From assembly GCF_039978735.1 (NCBI RefSeq), contig NZ_JBDWAS010000002.1, positions 1 through 64,000 of the forward strand: a stretch of 64,000 nt of DNA, in the 5' to 3' direction. A program made the translations under genes and the position numbers. The notes under the pieces are model-generated. The model was given only the letters and a program-made list of their open reading frames with translations, searched no databases and was not told the DNA's origin. Source of the stretch: Maricaulis sp039978735. GTDB taxonomy: Bacteria > Pseudomonadota > Alphaproteobacteria > Caulobacterales > Maricaulaceae. This document shows, piece after piece, positions 36,347 through 43,942 of the stretch (position 1 is its first letter; each line of letters begins with the position of its first letter).

Positions 36347-36901
36347 ATGGTCCAGGACAAGCGCTTCATCTCCGCCGACGGGCTGCTGGTCGACAGTATC
36401 CGGCTGGCGCGCCAGATTCACGATGCCGGCTTCCGGCCGACCCATATCGTCGCCGTCTGGCGGGGCGGCGCGCCGGTCGGCATCGCGGTGCAGGAATATC
36501 TCGAATACCGCGGTCTGGAGACCCAGCACATCGCCGTGCGCACGGCCTCCTATACCGGGATCGACGAGCAGGCGCCGGTCGTGCGCGTGTTCGGCGAGGG
36601 CTATCTGGTCGACACGCTGAATGCGGAGGACCGGTTGCTCATTGTTGATGATGTCTTCGACAGCGGCCGCTCGATTGAGGCCCTGCAGCGTGTCCTGCAG
36701 GAGAAATGCCGCCGCAATTATCCCGGCGAGGTGAAGGTCGCCACCGTCTACTACAAGCCGGCCCGGAATCGAACCGGCGGCAAGCCGGACTTCTTCGTCG
36801 AGGAAACCGATGACTGGCTGGTCTTCCCGCACGAGATCTGCGGTCTCAGCGAGGACGAGATCCGCGCCAAGGGCGAAGCCGGCGCAGCGGTGCTGGACTA
36901 G
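36347..36901 (+). CDS. Phosphoribosyltransferase (purine/xanthine type)
   Basis: 184 residues. The PRPP-binding loop RLLIVDDVFDSGRSIEAL lies at about 97-114. VAVWRGGAPVGIAVQEYL near residue 36 is the PPi loop region. The VWRGG and long ADWLVFPHE-like tail (DDWLVFPHEICG) resemble xanthine/hypoxanthine phosphoribosyltransferases and Gpt-like proteins. It should join a purine base to PRPP for salvage. It is divergent from the esterase and ends 3 bases before the ParE gene stop on the other strand. Confidence 0.9.
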   Translation: MVQDKRFISADGLLVDSIRLARQIHDAGFRPTHIVAVWRGGAPVGIAVQEYLEYRGLETQHIAVRTASYTGIDEQAPVVRVFGEGYLVDTLNAEDRLLIVDDVFDSGRSIEALQRVLQEKCRRNYPGEVKVATVYYKPARNRTGGKPDFFVEETDDWLVFPHEICGLSEDEIRAKGEAGAAVLD

Positions 36902-36904
36902 CGG

Positions 36905-37180
36905 TCAGGGCCGGTCGCGGGCGCCGTGAAGGATGCGCAGGATCTCGATGCCGTCTCCCGTCTGCCGGTAGATGATGAGATAGGCCGTTCCCGGCAGGGC
37001 CAGTTCCCGTGTCGATGCGACACGCCCGGTGCGGCCCATCGAGGGATAGGTGCCCAGCATGCCGACGGCTTTGAATATGTGATCGCGAAGACGGGCGGCG
37101 GCGTCGATATTGTCGGCGGAAATCCGGGTGAAAATGGCAACCAGGTCGTCCTTCGCGCGGACGGACCAAGCGATCGTCAT
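36905..37180 (-). CDS. ParE/RelE-superfamily toxin
   Basis: 91 residues, the usual ParE size: VRAKDDLVAIFTRISADN, the DAAARLRDHIF helix, YPSMGRTGRV, and a C-terminal LIIYRQTGDGIEILRILHGARDRP split by a turn. ParE toxins poison DNA gyrase, whereas RelE relatives cut mRNA; the sequence favours ParE (YR-x6-IEILRILHGARD ending). Its ATG overlaps the antitoxin stop (ATGA), so the antitoxin is made first. Confidence 0.92.
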   Translation of the reverse strand: MTIAWSVRAKDDLVAIFTRISADNIDAAARLRDHIFKAVGMLGTYPSMGRTGRVASTRELALPGTAYLIIYRQTGDGIEILRILHGARDRP

Positions 37181-37422
37181 GCCTTGCGCGCCGCCTCGAT
37201 CAGGGCATCGATCTCGTCGACGACCTGGTCATGCGGCACCGTCTTGCCGGCATCGGCATCGCGGATGCCGTCCCGGATGGCTTCAACCATCCAGTCCTGC
37301 TGATCGAAATATTGTTGCAGGGCTTCCTTGACGACCCAGTTGCGGGACCGGTCCTGCGCCTTAGCCAGGGTGTCGAGCTTGTCGATGGCGGCATCGTCGA
37401 TGCGGATGGAGATGTTTTTCAT
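37177..37422 (-). CDS. ParD-like ribbon-helix-helix antitoxin
   Basis: 81 residues. The N-terminus MKNISIRIDDAAIDKLDTLA is a ribbon-helix-helix strand and helix, followed by DRSRNWVVKEALQQYF. The C-terminal half, which should wrap the toxin, is acidic (EAIRDGIRDADAG). ATG 37422 is chosen because the ribbon strand begins there. It should bind its own promoter and neutralise ParE. A pair of direct repeats lies immediately upstream. Confidence 0.9.
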   Translation of the reverse strand: MKNISIRIDDAAIDKLDTLAKAQDRSRNWVVKEALQQYFDQQDWMVEAIRDGIRDADAGKTVPHDQVVDEIDALIEAARKA

Positions 37423-37433
37423 AATCCTGGCTT

Positions 37434-37463
37434 TGTAATCACATCTGATGAAGTGTATCACAT
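37434..37463 (-). promoter_or_regulatory. Direct repeats at the parDE promoter (probable autoregulatory site)
   Basis: TGTAATCACAT (37434-37444) and TGTATCACAT (37454-37463) are direct repeats 20 bases apart, about two helical turns, ending 12 bases upstream of the antitoxin ATG. The region is AT-rich compared with its surroundings. Ribbon-helix-helix antitoxins typically bind repeats in this position. Confidence 0.55.
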
Positions 37464-37500
37464 CGCCACAACCCGCAAAAGACGTGCCGCCCGGCCCTCC

Positions 37501-37893
37501 CTATTTCACCCGGTGGATGGCGCAGAGCTTGTTGCCGTCGGGGTCGCGGACATAGGCCAGGTGCATCGGTCCCATACTGGTTTCGCGCAGGCCGGGCGCG
37601 TCCTCGATCGAGGTGCCGCCATTGGCGATACCGGCATCGTGGAAAGCCTTCACCTGCTCGGGCGAAGTGCACTTGAAGCCGATCGTGCCGCCATTGGCGC
37701 CGCAGGCCGCCTCGCCATTGATCGGCTCGGAGATGCCGAACGTGTTGCCATCATGCCGGTAGAAATAGCGCACATGGCCCGTCGGCGCTTCGTTGCGCAG
37801 GGCCTCGCCTGCACCCAGCGTGCCCAGCACCGCGTCGTAGAAGGTTTTCGAGCGCTCGATATCGCTGGCGCCGACCATGATGTGATTGAACAT
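37501..37893 (-). CDS. VOC-family (glyoxalase/bleomycin resistance-like) protein
   Basis: 130 residues, one vicinal-oxygen-chelate domain: opening MFNHIMVGASDIERSKTFYD, a central GGTIGFKC segment, and the end HLAYVRDPDGNKLCAIHR, where metal-binding His/Glu normally lie. The metal sites are incomplete (Cys/Ala in place of the usual Glu near the end), so a ligand-binding or lyase role without glyoxalase activity is possible. It is the last gene after nadC, 14 bases downstream, probably at the end of the nad operon. Confidence 0.87.
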   Translation of the reverse strand: MFNHIMVGASDIERSKTFYDAVLGTLGAGEALRNEAPTGHVRYFYRHDGNTFGISEPINGEAACGANGGTIGFKCTSPEQVKAFHDAGIANGGTSIEDAPGLRETSMGPMHLAYVRDPDGNKLCAIHRVK

Positions 37894-37907
37894 GTGTTGC
37901 TCTTCCC

Positions 37908-38756
37908 TCAGGCCTCGTCCAGGCCGATATCGAAATTGGGCGCCGAATGCGTCAGCGCGCCCACCGAGATTACATCGACGCCGGTTTGCGCGATATCGCG
38001 CACCGTGTCGAGATTGACCCCGCCGGATGCCTCCAGCGTGACCTTGCCGCTGGCGGCGGCGACGGCGGCGCGCAGATCGTCGAGCGAGAAATTGTCCAGC
38101 AACACGCTTTCGGCGCCGGCACCGATGGCGGCGTCGAGCTGGTCGAGCCGGTCGATCTCCACGGCGACCCGGGTCATGTGGCCGGCATGGTCGCGGGCGG
38201 CCTTCACGGCCTCGGCGACCCCACCGCAGACGGCGACGTGATTGTCCTTGATCAGGATGGCGTCATCCAGCCCGTAGCGGTGCAGCGCGCCGCCACCGGC
38301 CTGGACGGCCTGGAGTTCGAAAGCGCGAAAGCCCGGCGTGGTCTTGCGGGTGTGGGCGATGCGGGCCTTGGTCCCCGAAATCGCGTCGACATAGCGGCGG
38401 GTGAAGGTGGCGATACCGCTCATCCGGCCCAGAAAGTTCAGGGCAATCCGCTCGGCCGAGAGCAGGGCGCGGGCCTGACCGTTGACGGCGGCGAGCACCT
38501 CGCCGGCCTTCACGCTGTCGCCATCGCGCACCTGGACATTCACCAGCGCGTCCGGATCCATCTGCCAGATCGCTTCCACGGCCGGCTGCAGGCCGCAGAT
38601 CACACCGGCTTCGCGGGCGACGAAATAGAATTTCGCTTCCTGGATTTCCGGGATGCAGGCCAGCGATGTCACATCGCCGCGGCCGCCCTGGTCTTCGGCG
38701 AAAGCACGGGTGACGGCGTCGGTAACGACGAAGCGGGGCAGGGGGGAAACAGGCAT
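37908..38756 (-). CDS. nadC: Nicotinate-nucleotide pyrophosphorylase (quinolinate phosphoribosyltransferase)
   Basis: 282 residues. It converts quinolinate and PRPP to nicotinate mononucleotide, CO2 and PPi. Motifs are EDQGGRGDVTS near the N-terminus, ALNFLGRMSGIAT, the substrate site ARIAHTRKTTPGFR, DDAILIKDNHVA, and EASGGVNLDTV. It follows nadB after 6 bases, completing nadA-nadB-nadC in one operon. PRPP for the reaction is made by the prs product encoded at about 15 kb. Confidence 0.96.
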   Translation of the reverse strand: MPVSPLPRFVVTDAVTRAFAEDQGGRGDVTSLACIPEIQEAKFYFVAREAGVICGLQPAVEAIWQMDPDALVNVQVRDGDSVKAGEVLAAVNGQARALLSAERIALNFLGRMSGIATFTRRYVDAISGTKARIAHTRKTTPGFRAFELQAVQAGGGALHRYGLDDAILIKDNHVAVCGGVAEAVKAARDHAGHMTRVAVEIDRLDQLDAAIGAGAESVLLDNFSLDDLRAAVAAASGKVTLEASGGVNLDTVRDIAQTGVDVISVGALTHSAPNFDIGLDEA

Positions 38757-38762
38757 GGCGTC

Positions 38763-40289
38763 CTATTCGGCGGGTTCGCGGTAGCGGGCCGGAATCTCGG
38801 TGCTGGCGGCAAGGTCGGCCAGGGTCATCCGGGTATGCTGTGCCACGGTGTCCGTGGCGGGGCAATCGGTGCGGAAATGCCCGCCCCGGCTTTCTGTCCG
38901 GTTGAGGGCGCCGGTGACGATAAAGCGCGCCGCAACAAGTGCATCCGCGTCACCATGCGTGCCCATAAGACCATCAATAAGGTCACATAGCTGCACCATG
39001 GCTGCACCATTCCGCTCCACACCGCAGGCCCGGCTCATGGCGGCGCGGAGTGTCGCGAGTGCGTCGGCGGGAAGATCGGGCGGAAGATCCGGTGCGGGCG
39101 CAACAGTTTTGCAGCTGGACTTGCGCTCTGGCAAAGCCGCCGCCACCCGCGCCGCACTCACCAGACCCTCGGCCAGCGAGTTGGAGGCGAGACGGTTGGC
39201 GCCGTGCAGACCGCTCGAGGCGCATTCGCCGATGGCATAGAGGCCGGGGATGCTGGTCGCTCCGTCGATATCGGTCATCACTCCGCCCATATGATAGTGG
39301 GCTGTGGGGGCGACGGGGATAAGATCGCGGCGCGGATCGATACCCGCCTGCATGCAAGCCGCGAAAACGGCAGGGAATTCCTCCGGGAAAGCCTCGCCGA
39401 TCGCGGTGCGGCAATCGAGGAAAGCGCCCTTGCCGGAGAGGTTCTGCCGGTGCACCGCCCGGGCGACAACATCGCGCGGGGCGAGTTCGGCATCGGCGTG
39501 GACGGTTTTCATGAAACGGTGGCCCGTGCGGTCGACGAGGATCGCGCCCTCGCCGCGCAGGGCTTCGGTGCACAGCGGTGCCGGATCGAGGCCGGCATTG
39601 AGGGCGGTCGGGTGAAACTGGACGAATTCCGGGTCCTGGATCACCGCGCCCAGGCGCGCCGCCATCGCCATGGCCTGGCCCTGGGCGCCGGCCGGCGTGG
39701 TGGTCAGTGCAAACAGGCCGCCCGCCCCGCCCATGGCGAGGATGGTGGCATCGGCTTCGATCGCCTCGGTTTGCCCGTCCGGCGAGCGGGCCAGCACGCC
39801 GCGACAGCCGGCGGCATCGCCCATGAGCGCGGCGGCTTTCCAGCCATTGCGGATCTCGATATGCGGCGCCCGGCGCACGGCGTCTATCAGGGTGGCCATG
39901 ATCGCGGCCCCGGCGCCATCGCCCTTCACCCGGGCGACCCGGTGGCGGGCGTGGGCAGCTTCGCGGGAGAGCGACCAGGCCTCGCCCCGGCGCTCGAAGG
40001 GCGCGCCCAGGGCGGCAAGTTCGCGGACTTCCTGCGCCGCGCCTTCGGCCAGCGCTTGCGCCGCATCCGCGTCGACCAGCCCGGCGCCGGCGGTGACCGT
40101 GTCGGCGGTGTGCAGGGCGGCGCTGTCATCGTCGGCCAGCGCGGCCGCAACCCCGCCCTGGGCCCAGCCGGAGGCTGCGCCTTCACCCAGCGGCGCCCCG
40201 GTCAGCAGCACGACCGGCCGCGGCGCCAGCTTCAGCGCCGCCCACAGCCCGGCAATCCCGGCGCCGCAGATGAGGACGGGACGGGTCAT
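38763..40289 (-). CDS. nadB: L-aspartate oxidase
   Basis: 508 residues, an FAD enzyme of the succinate dehydrogenase flavoprotein family that makes iminoaspartate for NadA. The dinucleotide motif LICGAGIAGLWAAL is at about 5-18. SGWAQGGVAAAL follows, then the active-site region ALCTEALRGEGAILVDRTG, HYHMGGVMTD, and IGECASSGLHGANRLASNSL. Its ATG overlaps the stop of an inserted gene (ATGA at 40286-40289). The first 18 codons are repeated 974 bases upstream, as described for the flanking repeats. Confidence 0.95.
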   Translation of the reverse strand: MTRPVLICGAGIAGLWAALKLAPRPVVLLTGAPLGEGAASGWAQGGVAAALADDDSAALHTADTVTAGAGLVDADAAQALAEGAAQEVRELAALGAPFERRGEAWSLSREAAHARHRVARVKGDGAGAAIMATLIDAVRRAPHIEIRNGWKAAALMGDAAGCRGVLARSPDGQTEAIEADATILAMGGAGGLFALTTTPAGAQGQAMAMAARLGAVIQDPEFVQFHPTALNAGLDPAPLCTEALRGEGAILVDRTGHRFMKTVHADAELAPRDVVARAVHRQNLSGKGAFLDCRTAIGEAFPEEFPAVFAACMQAGIDPRRDLIPVAPTAHYHMGGVMTDIDGATSIPGLYAIGECASSGLHGANRLASNSLAEGLVSAARVAAALPERKSSCKTVAPAPDLPPDLPADALATLRAAMSRACGVERNGAAMVQLCDLIDGLMGTHGDADALVAARFIVTGALNRTESRGGHFRTDCPATDTVAQHTRMTLADLAASTEIPARYREPAE

Positions 40290-40291
40290 GG
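40236..40291. repeat. 56-bp direct repeat, copy at the functional nadB start
   Basis: This segment covers the nadB start codon and codons 1-18. It is repeated in the same orientation at 41210-41265 with 54 of 56 bases identical. The two differences are G here versus A there on the plus strand. Both are silent third-codon changes (GGC/GGT and GTC/GTT). It marks one edge of the lower-GC insert. Confidence 0.95.
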
Positions 40292-41263
40292 CGCCTCTCC
40301 AGTCGGAAAGCCATACAGGTCCATGCAAACGAACTCCCGGAACGCATACCGGGTATCGATTTCAAAGAGTGGCCAACTGTCGGAGCAGTCGCTTGTTGTG
40401 CACAAACAGGTGATCGTCCTGTCAGGCTCTGCGCCTGGCGCAAGCGGCTCAAACAGAACCGCGCTCTGTGAGGCGGCGGCAAACTCGCGCGTTCGGAACG
40501 GGGAAAGCTCCGACTGCGCGAGAAAATGATCCCAGGCCGGGATCTGTTCATCTGTGAGCGAGGGGAGGGCGAGGACAAAGTCGGACCAGATGGTCTCGAT
40601 TTCCTGCTGTGCACTCGGCGTCATTTCAATTCGACGCAGCTGACCAACGGTATCCCGGCGGGATTCGCCCGTCAGGAACCGACCGGGATGCGTGTCGACG
40701 CTGACGACAGTCGGGTGCTCCAGCCCCCACTCGAGGTGCTCACCCTCCCGGCATTGCAGATGCGATGACCCGATCGTGTCCCGGGCCGCGCGGCGTGCCG
40801 GATTCAAACTGTTCGGGAGGCAGACCGGGTGCGCATACCCCGCTAGCGTAAGTGTCGCACCGTTCAACGCGAAGCTTTGAAATGGATCCTCAAAGGCGAA
40901 AACGGCAACCACGTTCGCGGGGCGGCCCGGGCTGTCCGCATACGCCGCCGCGATACTTGAATAGAGGCTTCCGGCATAGCCGTCGCGATGTCCGGCGCGG
41001 AAGTGCCCTTGAAGGACGATGTGTCCACAATGGATGCTGTCGTCAGACAGCACCGGTGCGAGTTCTGGCAGAGTGATGAACAGTTCGTCGAAGTCGGATG
41101 GTTGCGGGCGTGAATCTTCTGGATGCCGCGGACACGATGCTTCAGACGGCACGGAGTGTTCAGCCGGAGCGATGTAGGCCTGCGCTGGCGTGGCCAGAGT
41201 CAACTGGAACGCCGCCCACAGCCCGGCAATCCCGGCACCGCAGATGAGAACGGGACGGGTCAT
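40286..41263 (-). CDS. Inserted exported protein with a NadB-derived N-terminus
   Basis: 325 residues. Residues 1-18 (MTRPVLICGAGIAGLWAA) are identical to NadB, then the sequence departs: FQLTLATPAQA followed by a new mature part from about residue 30. The whole lead has the form of a signal peptide with an AQA cleavage site, so the product is probably periplasmic. The mature part has six or more cysteines (for example ITCLCTTSDCSD) and no family I recognise. G+C is about 53-62% by sampled lines, against about 70% in nadB. Its start lies 10 bases after the nadA stop and its stop overlaps the nadB ATG, so it is embedded in the operon without breaking coupling. Confidence 0.8.
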   Translation of the reverse strand: MTRPVLICGAGIAGLWAAFQLTLATPAQAYIAPAEHSVPSEASCPRHPEDSRPQPSDFDELFITLPELAPVLSDDSIHCGHIVLQGHFRAGHRDGYAGSLYSSIAAAYADSPGRPANVVAVFAFEDPFQSFALNGATLTLAGYAHPVCLPNSLNPARRAARDTIGSSHLQCREGEHLEWGLEHPTVVSVDTHPGRFLTGESRRDTVGQLRRIEMTPSAQQEIETIWSDFVLALPSLTDEQIPAWDHFLAQSELSPFRTREFAAASQSAVLFEPLAPGAEPDRTITCLCTTSDCSDSWPLFEIDTRYAFREFVCMDLYGFPTGEAP

Positions 41264-41265
41264 GG
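41210..41265. repeat. 56-bp direct repeat, upstream copy next to nadA
   Basis: Partner of 40236-40291 in the same orientation. It supplies the start codon and first 18 codons of the inserted gene. Its distance from the nadA stop (10 bases) is what would be expected for the original nadB start, so this copy probably marks the ancestral nadB position. Confidence 0.95.
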
Positions 41266-41273
41266 CCGTCCTC

Positions 41274-42383
41274 CTAGATCGAGACCAGGTCCACGGGCTT
41301 TTCCTGCCTGGCCGGGTCGAAGCTGGCGGGCTTGTCGGGCTTGGGCAGGTCGAGCATGGCCTGGACGGAGCGGCGGGCGCCGTCGATCACATCGTCGGGC
41401 ACGGTCACTTCATGCTGTTCCAGACGCAGGCAGTCATAGATGTTTTCCAGCGTGATCCGCTTCATGTGCGGGCACAGATTGCACGGCCGGATGAACTGCA
41501 CCTCGGGCACCTCGACGGCGACATTGTCGCTCATCGAGCACTCGGTCAGCAGCACGGCCTTCTTGGCGCCGGAGGTGCGGGCATAGTCGGCCATGGCGGC
41601 GGTGGAGCCGGCATAGTCGGCGGCCTGGACCACCTCCAGCGGGCTTTCCGGGTGGGTGATGATCAGCACGCCGGGATGAGCGTCGCGCAGGTCCTGCACG
41701 TCCTGGGCGGTGAATTTCTCGTGCACTTCGCAGCTGCCGGCCCAGGTGAGAATTCTCACATCGGTCTGGGCGGCGACATTCCTGGCGAGATACTGGTCGG
41801 GCAGCAGGATGACCGTGTCGGCGCCCAGGCTCTCGACGACCTGCACGGCGTTGGAGGAGGTGCAGCAGATATCGCACTCGGCCTTCACATCGGCCGAAGT
41901 GTTCACATAGGTGACGACCGGCACGCCGGGATAGGCGGCCTTGATGCGGCGCACATCCTCGCCGGTGATCGAGGAGGCGAGGGAGCAGCCGGCGCGGGTG
42001 TCCGGGATCAGCACCTTCTTCTCCGGCGCGAGCACTTTGGCGGTCTCGGCCATGAAGTGGACGCCGGCCTGGACGATGATGTCGGCCTCGCTCCCGGCGG
42101 CCATACGGGCGAGCGCCAGGCTGTCGCCCATCAGATCGCCGACGCAGTGGAAAATGTCGGCGGTCATGTAGTTGTGGGCGAGAATGACGGCGTTCTTTTC
42201 CGCCTTCAGCTGATTGATGGCGTGGATCAGCGGCGCCTTGGCCGGCCATTCCATCGGGGTGATGATGTCCTTCACCTTCTCGTAGAGATGGTCCGTCGCG
42301 GCCTTGACCTCATCCGTATACGCCAGTTCCGGCCGGGACTGTTCAAAGCCTTCAGGCGTGCCGTCCCAGTTCAATCGGTCCAT
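41274..42383 (-). CDS. nadA: Quinolinate synthase
   Basis: 369 residues, a [4Fe-4S] enzyme that condenses iminoaspartate and dihydroxyacetone phosphate to quinolinate. Visible features are ILAHNYMTADIFHCVGD, VHFMAETAKVL, and cluster cysteines in RAGCSLAS, GSCEVHEKF and CNLCPHMK, with TYVNTSADVKAECDICCTSSNA between. ATG 42383 has a strong GGGAGGAGAG ribosome site, so the ATG at 42413 inside an operator box is not used. It heads the nad operon and lies under three TGCTCA-type boxes. Confidence 0.97.
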   Translation of the reverse strand: MDRLNWDGTPEGFEQSRPELAYTDEVKAATDHLYEKVKDIITPMEWPAKAPLIHAINQLKAEKNAVILAHNYMTADIFHCVGDLMGDSLALARMAAGSEADIIVQAGVHFMAETAKVLAPEKKVLIPDTRAGCSLASSITGEDVRRIKAAYPGVPVVTYVNTSADVKAECDICCTSSNAVQVVESLGADTVILLPDQYLARNVAAQTDVRILTWAGSCEVHEKFTAQDVQDLRDAHPGVLIITHPESPLEVVQAADYAGSTAAMADYARTSGAKKAVLLTECSMSDNVAVEVPEVQFIRPCNLCPHMKRITLENIYDCLRLEQHEVTVPDDVIDGARRSVQAMLDLPKPDKPASFDPARQEKPVDLVSI

Positions 42384-42397
42384 TCTCTCCTCCCTTT

Positions 42398-42507
42398 TGC
42401 TCAATGTGAGCAATATTGGGCCCCGAAAATGGGCGGCTGTTTTGAGGTGCCGCCCTTATGCTCGAAATGAGCTTTAACGTGATCCGTATATATGCTCACC
42501 CTGAGCA
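42398..42507 (-). promoter_or_regulatory. nadA promoter with three operator boxes (probable NadQ sites)
   Basis: Three copies of one palindrome: TGCTCAATGTGAGCA (42398-42412), TGCTCGAAATGAGCT (42459-42473) and TGCTCACCCTGAGCA (42493-42507). Two are perfect TGCTCA-N3-TGAGCA. The third box fills the 17-base spacer between a possible -35 (TTGCAC, plus-strand 42510-42515) and -10 (TATATA, 42487-42492) on the minus strand. The first box ends 15 bases before the nadA ATG. Binding here would block initiation. The nearby NadQ-like gene is the likely repressor, with NAD status as signal; that link is inference. Confidence 0.85.
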
Positions 42508-42568
42508 CAGTGCAAGCCACAGCCGTGCGACGCGATGCCCCGCCGTGCGAATTCCGGAATGAAAGTGA

Positions 42569-42892
42569 TCAGTGTGCGGCGTGCGGGCGCAGGCCTGACA
42601 GCCAGATGCCGGTGCCCAGCGAAGCCAGGGCCAGGGCCAGGGCGAAGGCAGGCGCCAGCGGGATGCCGTTGACCATCAGCACCTCGACTGCGGCCACGCC
42701 CAGTGCGGCAGGGACGAGGATCTGGACCTGGATCAGCCGGTTGCGCGGAATGATTGCGACGATGGCGGCCACGACGAGAATGACGGGAATGACGGGCAGG
42801 TAGAGGCCGGCCACGATAAGACGCAAGGCAAGCACAACGGCCGCGCAAATCGCAAAAGCCAAAAAGGCGTTACGGATTGCCGTCCCGCTCAA
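42569..42892 (-). CDS. Small hydrophobic membrane protein
   Basis: About 107 residues, almost entirely hydrophobic with about four membrane segments (AIRNAFLAFAICAAVVLAL; PVIPVILVVAAIVAIIP; and two more). There is no ATG near the start. TTG 42892 is chosen because GGAGGGG lies 6 bases upstream; TTG 42907 is the longest alternative. It lies between the NadQ-like gene and the nadA operators on the same strand. I do not recognise a family. A link to NAD precursor uptake is tempting but unsupported. Confidence 0.55.
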   Translation of the reverse strand: MSGTAIRNAFLAFAICAAVVLALRLIVAGLYLPVIPVILVVAAIVAIIPRNRLIQVQILVPAALGVAAVEVLMVNGIPLAPAFALALALASLGTGIWLSGLRPHAAH

Positions 42893-42970
42893 AACCAACC
42901 CCTCCAAGTACGCATACTGTCGTCAGACGCCTGCATAGTAAGCCTGAACAACTCCCGGCTGCAACACAAT

Positions 42971-43942
42971 TTACCCGTCACGCAACCTGGGAATGGCCAG
43001 GCCCAGCGAGGGCAGACCCGCCAGTGCCTCGCGGCGGTAGCGGAACAGTTCGGCCGGACGGCCGCCCGTGCGGCTTTCCATCCGGCCCGTCCCCTCGACG
43101 AATCCCGTGCGGTCCAGCGCGCGGCGGAAGTTCTGCTTGTGAAGCCGGTATCCTGCAATAGCCTCGACCACCTGTTGCAGTGCGGAAAGTGTAAAAAGGT
43201 CGGGCATCAGCTCGAAGACGATGGGGCGGTATTTGATCTTGCCGCGCAGCCGCGAGATCGCCGTCGCCAGGATGCGCCGGTGATCCGAGGCCATCGAGAG
43301 GCCGAAGGCCGGGCATTGCGACGGGTTTTCCACCTGGCCGTCACGCGCCGCCTCGGCGACGAGCCCGGCTTCGTAGAGCAGTTCGTAGCGGTCGAGCACG
43401 CGTTCCTCGTTCCAGCCCCCGCCGCCGACACCGAAGACGGTCTTCAACCGGTCATGGCGCGAGGCGCGGCGGCCGGGCACGCCGGCTTCGTCGGCCCAGG
43501 CCGACAGGCGCGGAATGATCTCGGTATCGATCAGGGCCGGCTTGCCCTCGCGCCAGTCTTCCCAGGGGAAGAAATCATACCAGCCGCGCCAGCGTCCGCC
43601 GCCATCGGGCGGGGTGCTCTTGTCGGGAGTCAGCGCGAGATAGCCGATCGACACGATGCGGGCGTCCTCGGAGCCGGACATCGCGGCGACCGGCGCCTCG
43701 CGGCCGCGATCGCCGAAGGTGTAGAGCTGTTCCACATAGCCCAGCTGGAAGTGGGCCTGTTCGGCCACCCAGCGGCGCAGGCCGATCTCGAATGTGCGGT
43801 GCCGGGCGGGATCGAAGGGACCGAAGGGCAGGGCCACCCCGCCGCCCTCCTGCGGCACGATGAGAAGCTGCGGCGTATCGCCGTCGACCGAGAGGATCAC
43901 CGCGTTGAGGCCGACGGAGATGGACTGGCCGGCCGGCTGCAT
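42971..43942 (-). CDS. nadQ: NadQ-like NAD-biosynthesis regulator (Nudix-like plus winged helix, COG4111 type)
   Basis: 323 residues. The N-terminal part has a Nudix-like fold (AVILSVDGDTPQLLIVPQEG, RRWVAEQAHFQLGYVEQLYTF) but no intact Nudix box, so it probably senses rather than hydrolyses. The C-terminal winged helix (ALQQVVEAIAGYRLHKQNFRRAL; FVEGTGRMESRTGGRPAELF in part) matches NrtR/NadQ-type regulators. In alphaproteobacteria COG4111 proteins are the predicted regulators of nadABC. Its ATG overlaps the stop of the HD-domain gene, a known neighbour. The boxes over nadA are its likely targets. Confidence 0.88.
   Translation of the reverse strand: MQPAGQSISVGLNAVILSVDGDTPQLLIVPQEGGGVALPFGPFDPARHRTFEIGLRRWVAEQAHFQLGYVEQLYTFGDRGREAPVAAMSGSEDARIVSIGYLALTPDKSTPPDGGGRWRGWYDFFPWEDWREGKPALIDTEIIPRLSAWADEAGVPGRRASRHDRLKTVFGVGGGGWNEERVLDRYELLYEAGLVAEAARDGQVENPSQCPAFGLSMASDHRRILATAISRLRGKIKYRPIVFELMPDLFTLSALQQVVEAIAGYRLHKQNFRRALDRTGFVEGTGRMESRTGGRPAELFRYRREALAGLPSLGLAIPRLRDG

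Noticed and set aside
42398..42413. ATG 42413 as an upstream start of nadA.
   Set aside because: It lies inside the first operator box, while ATG 42383 has a strong ribosome site and matches the family start.
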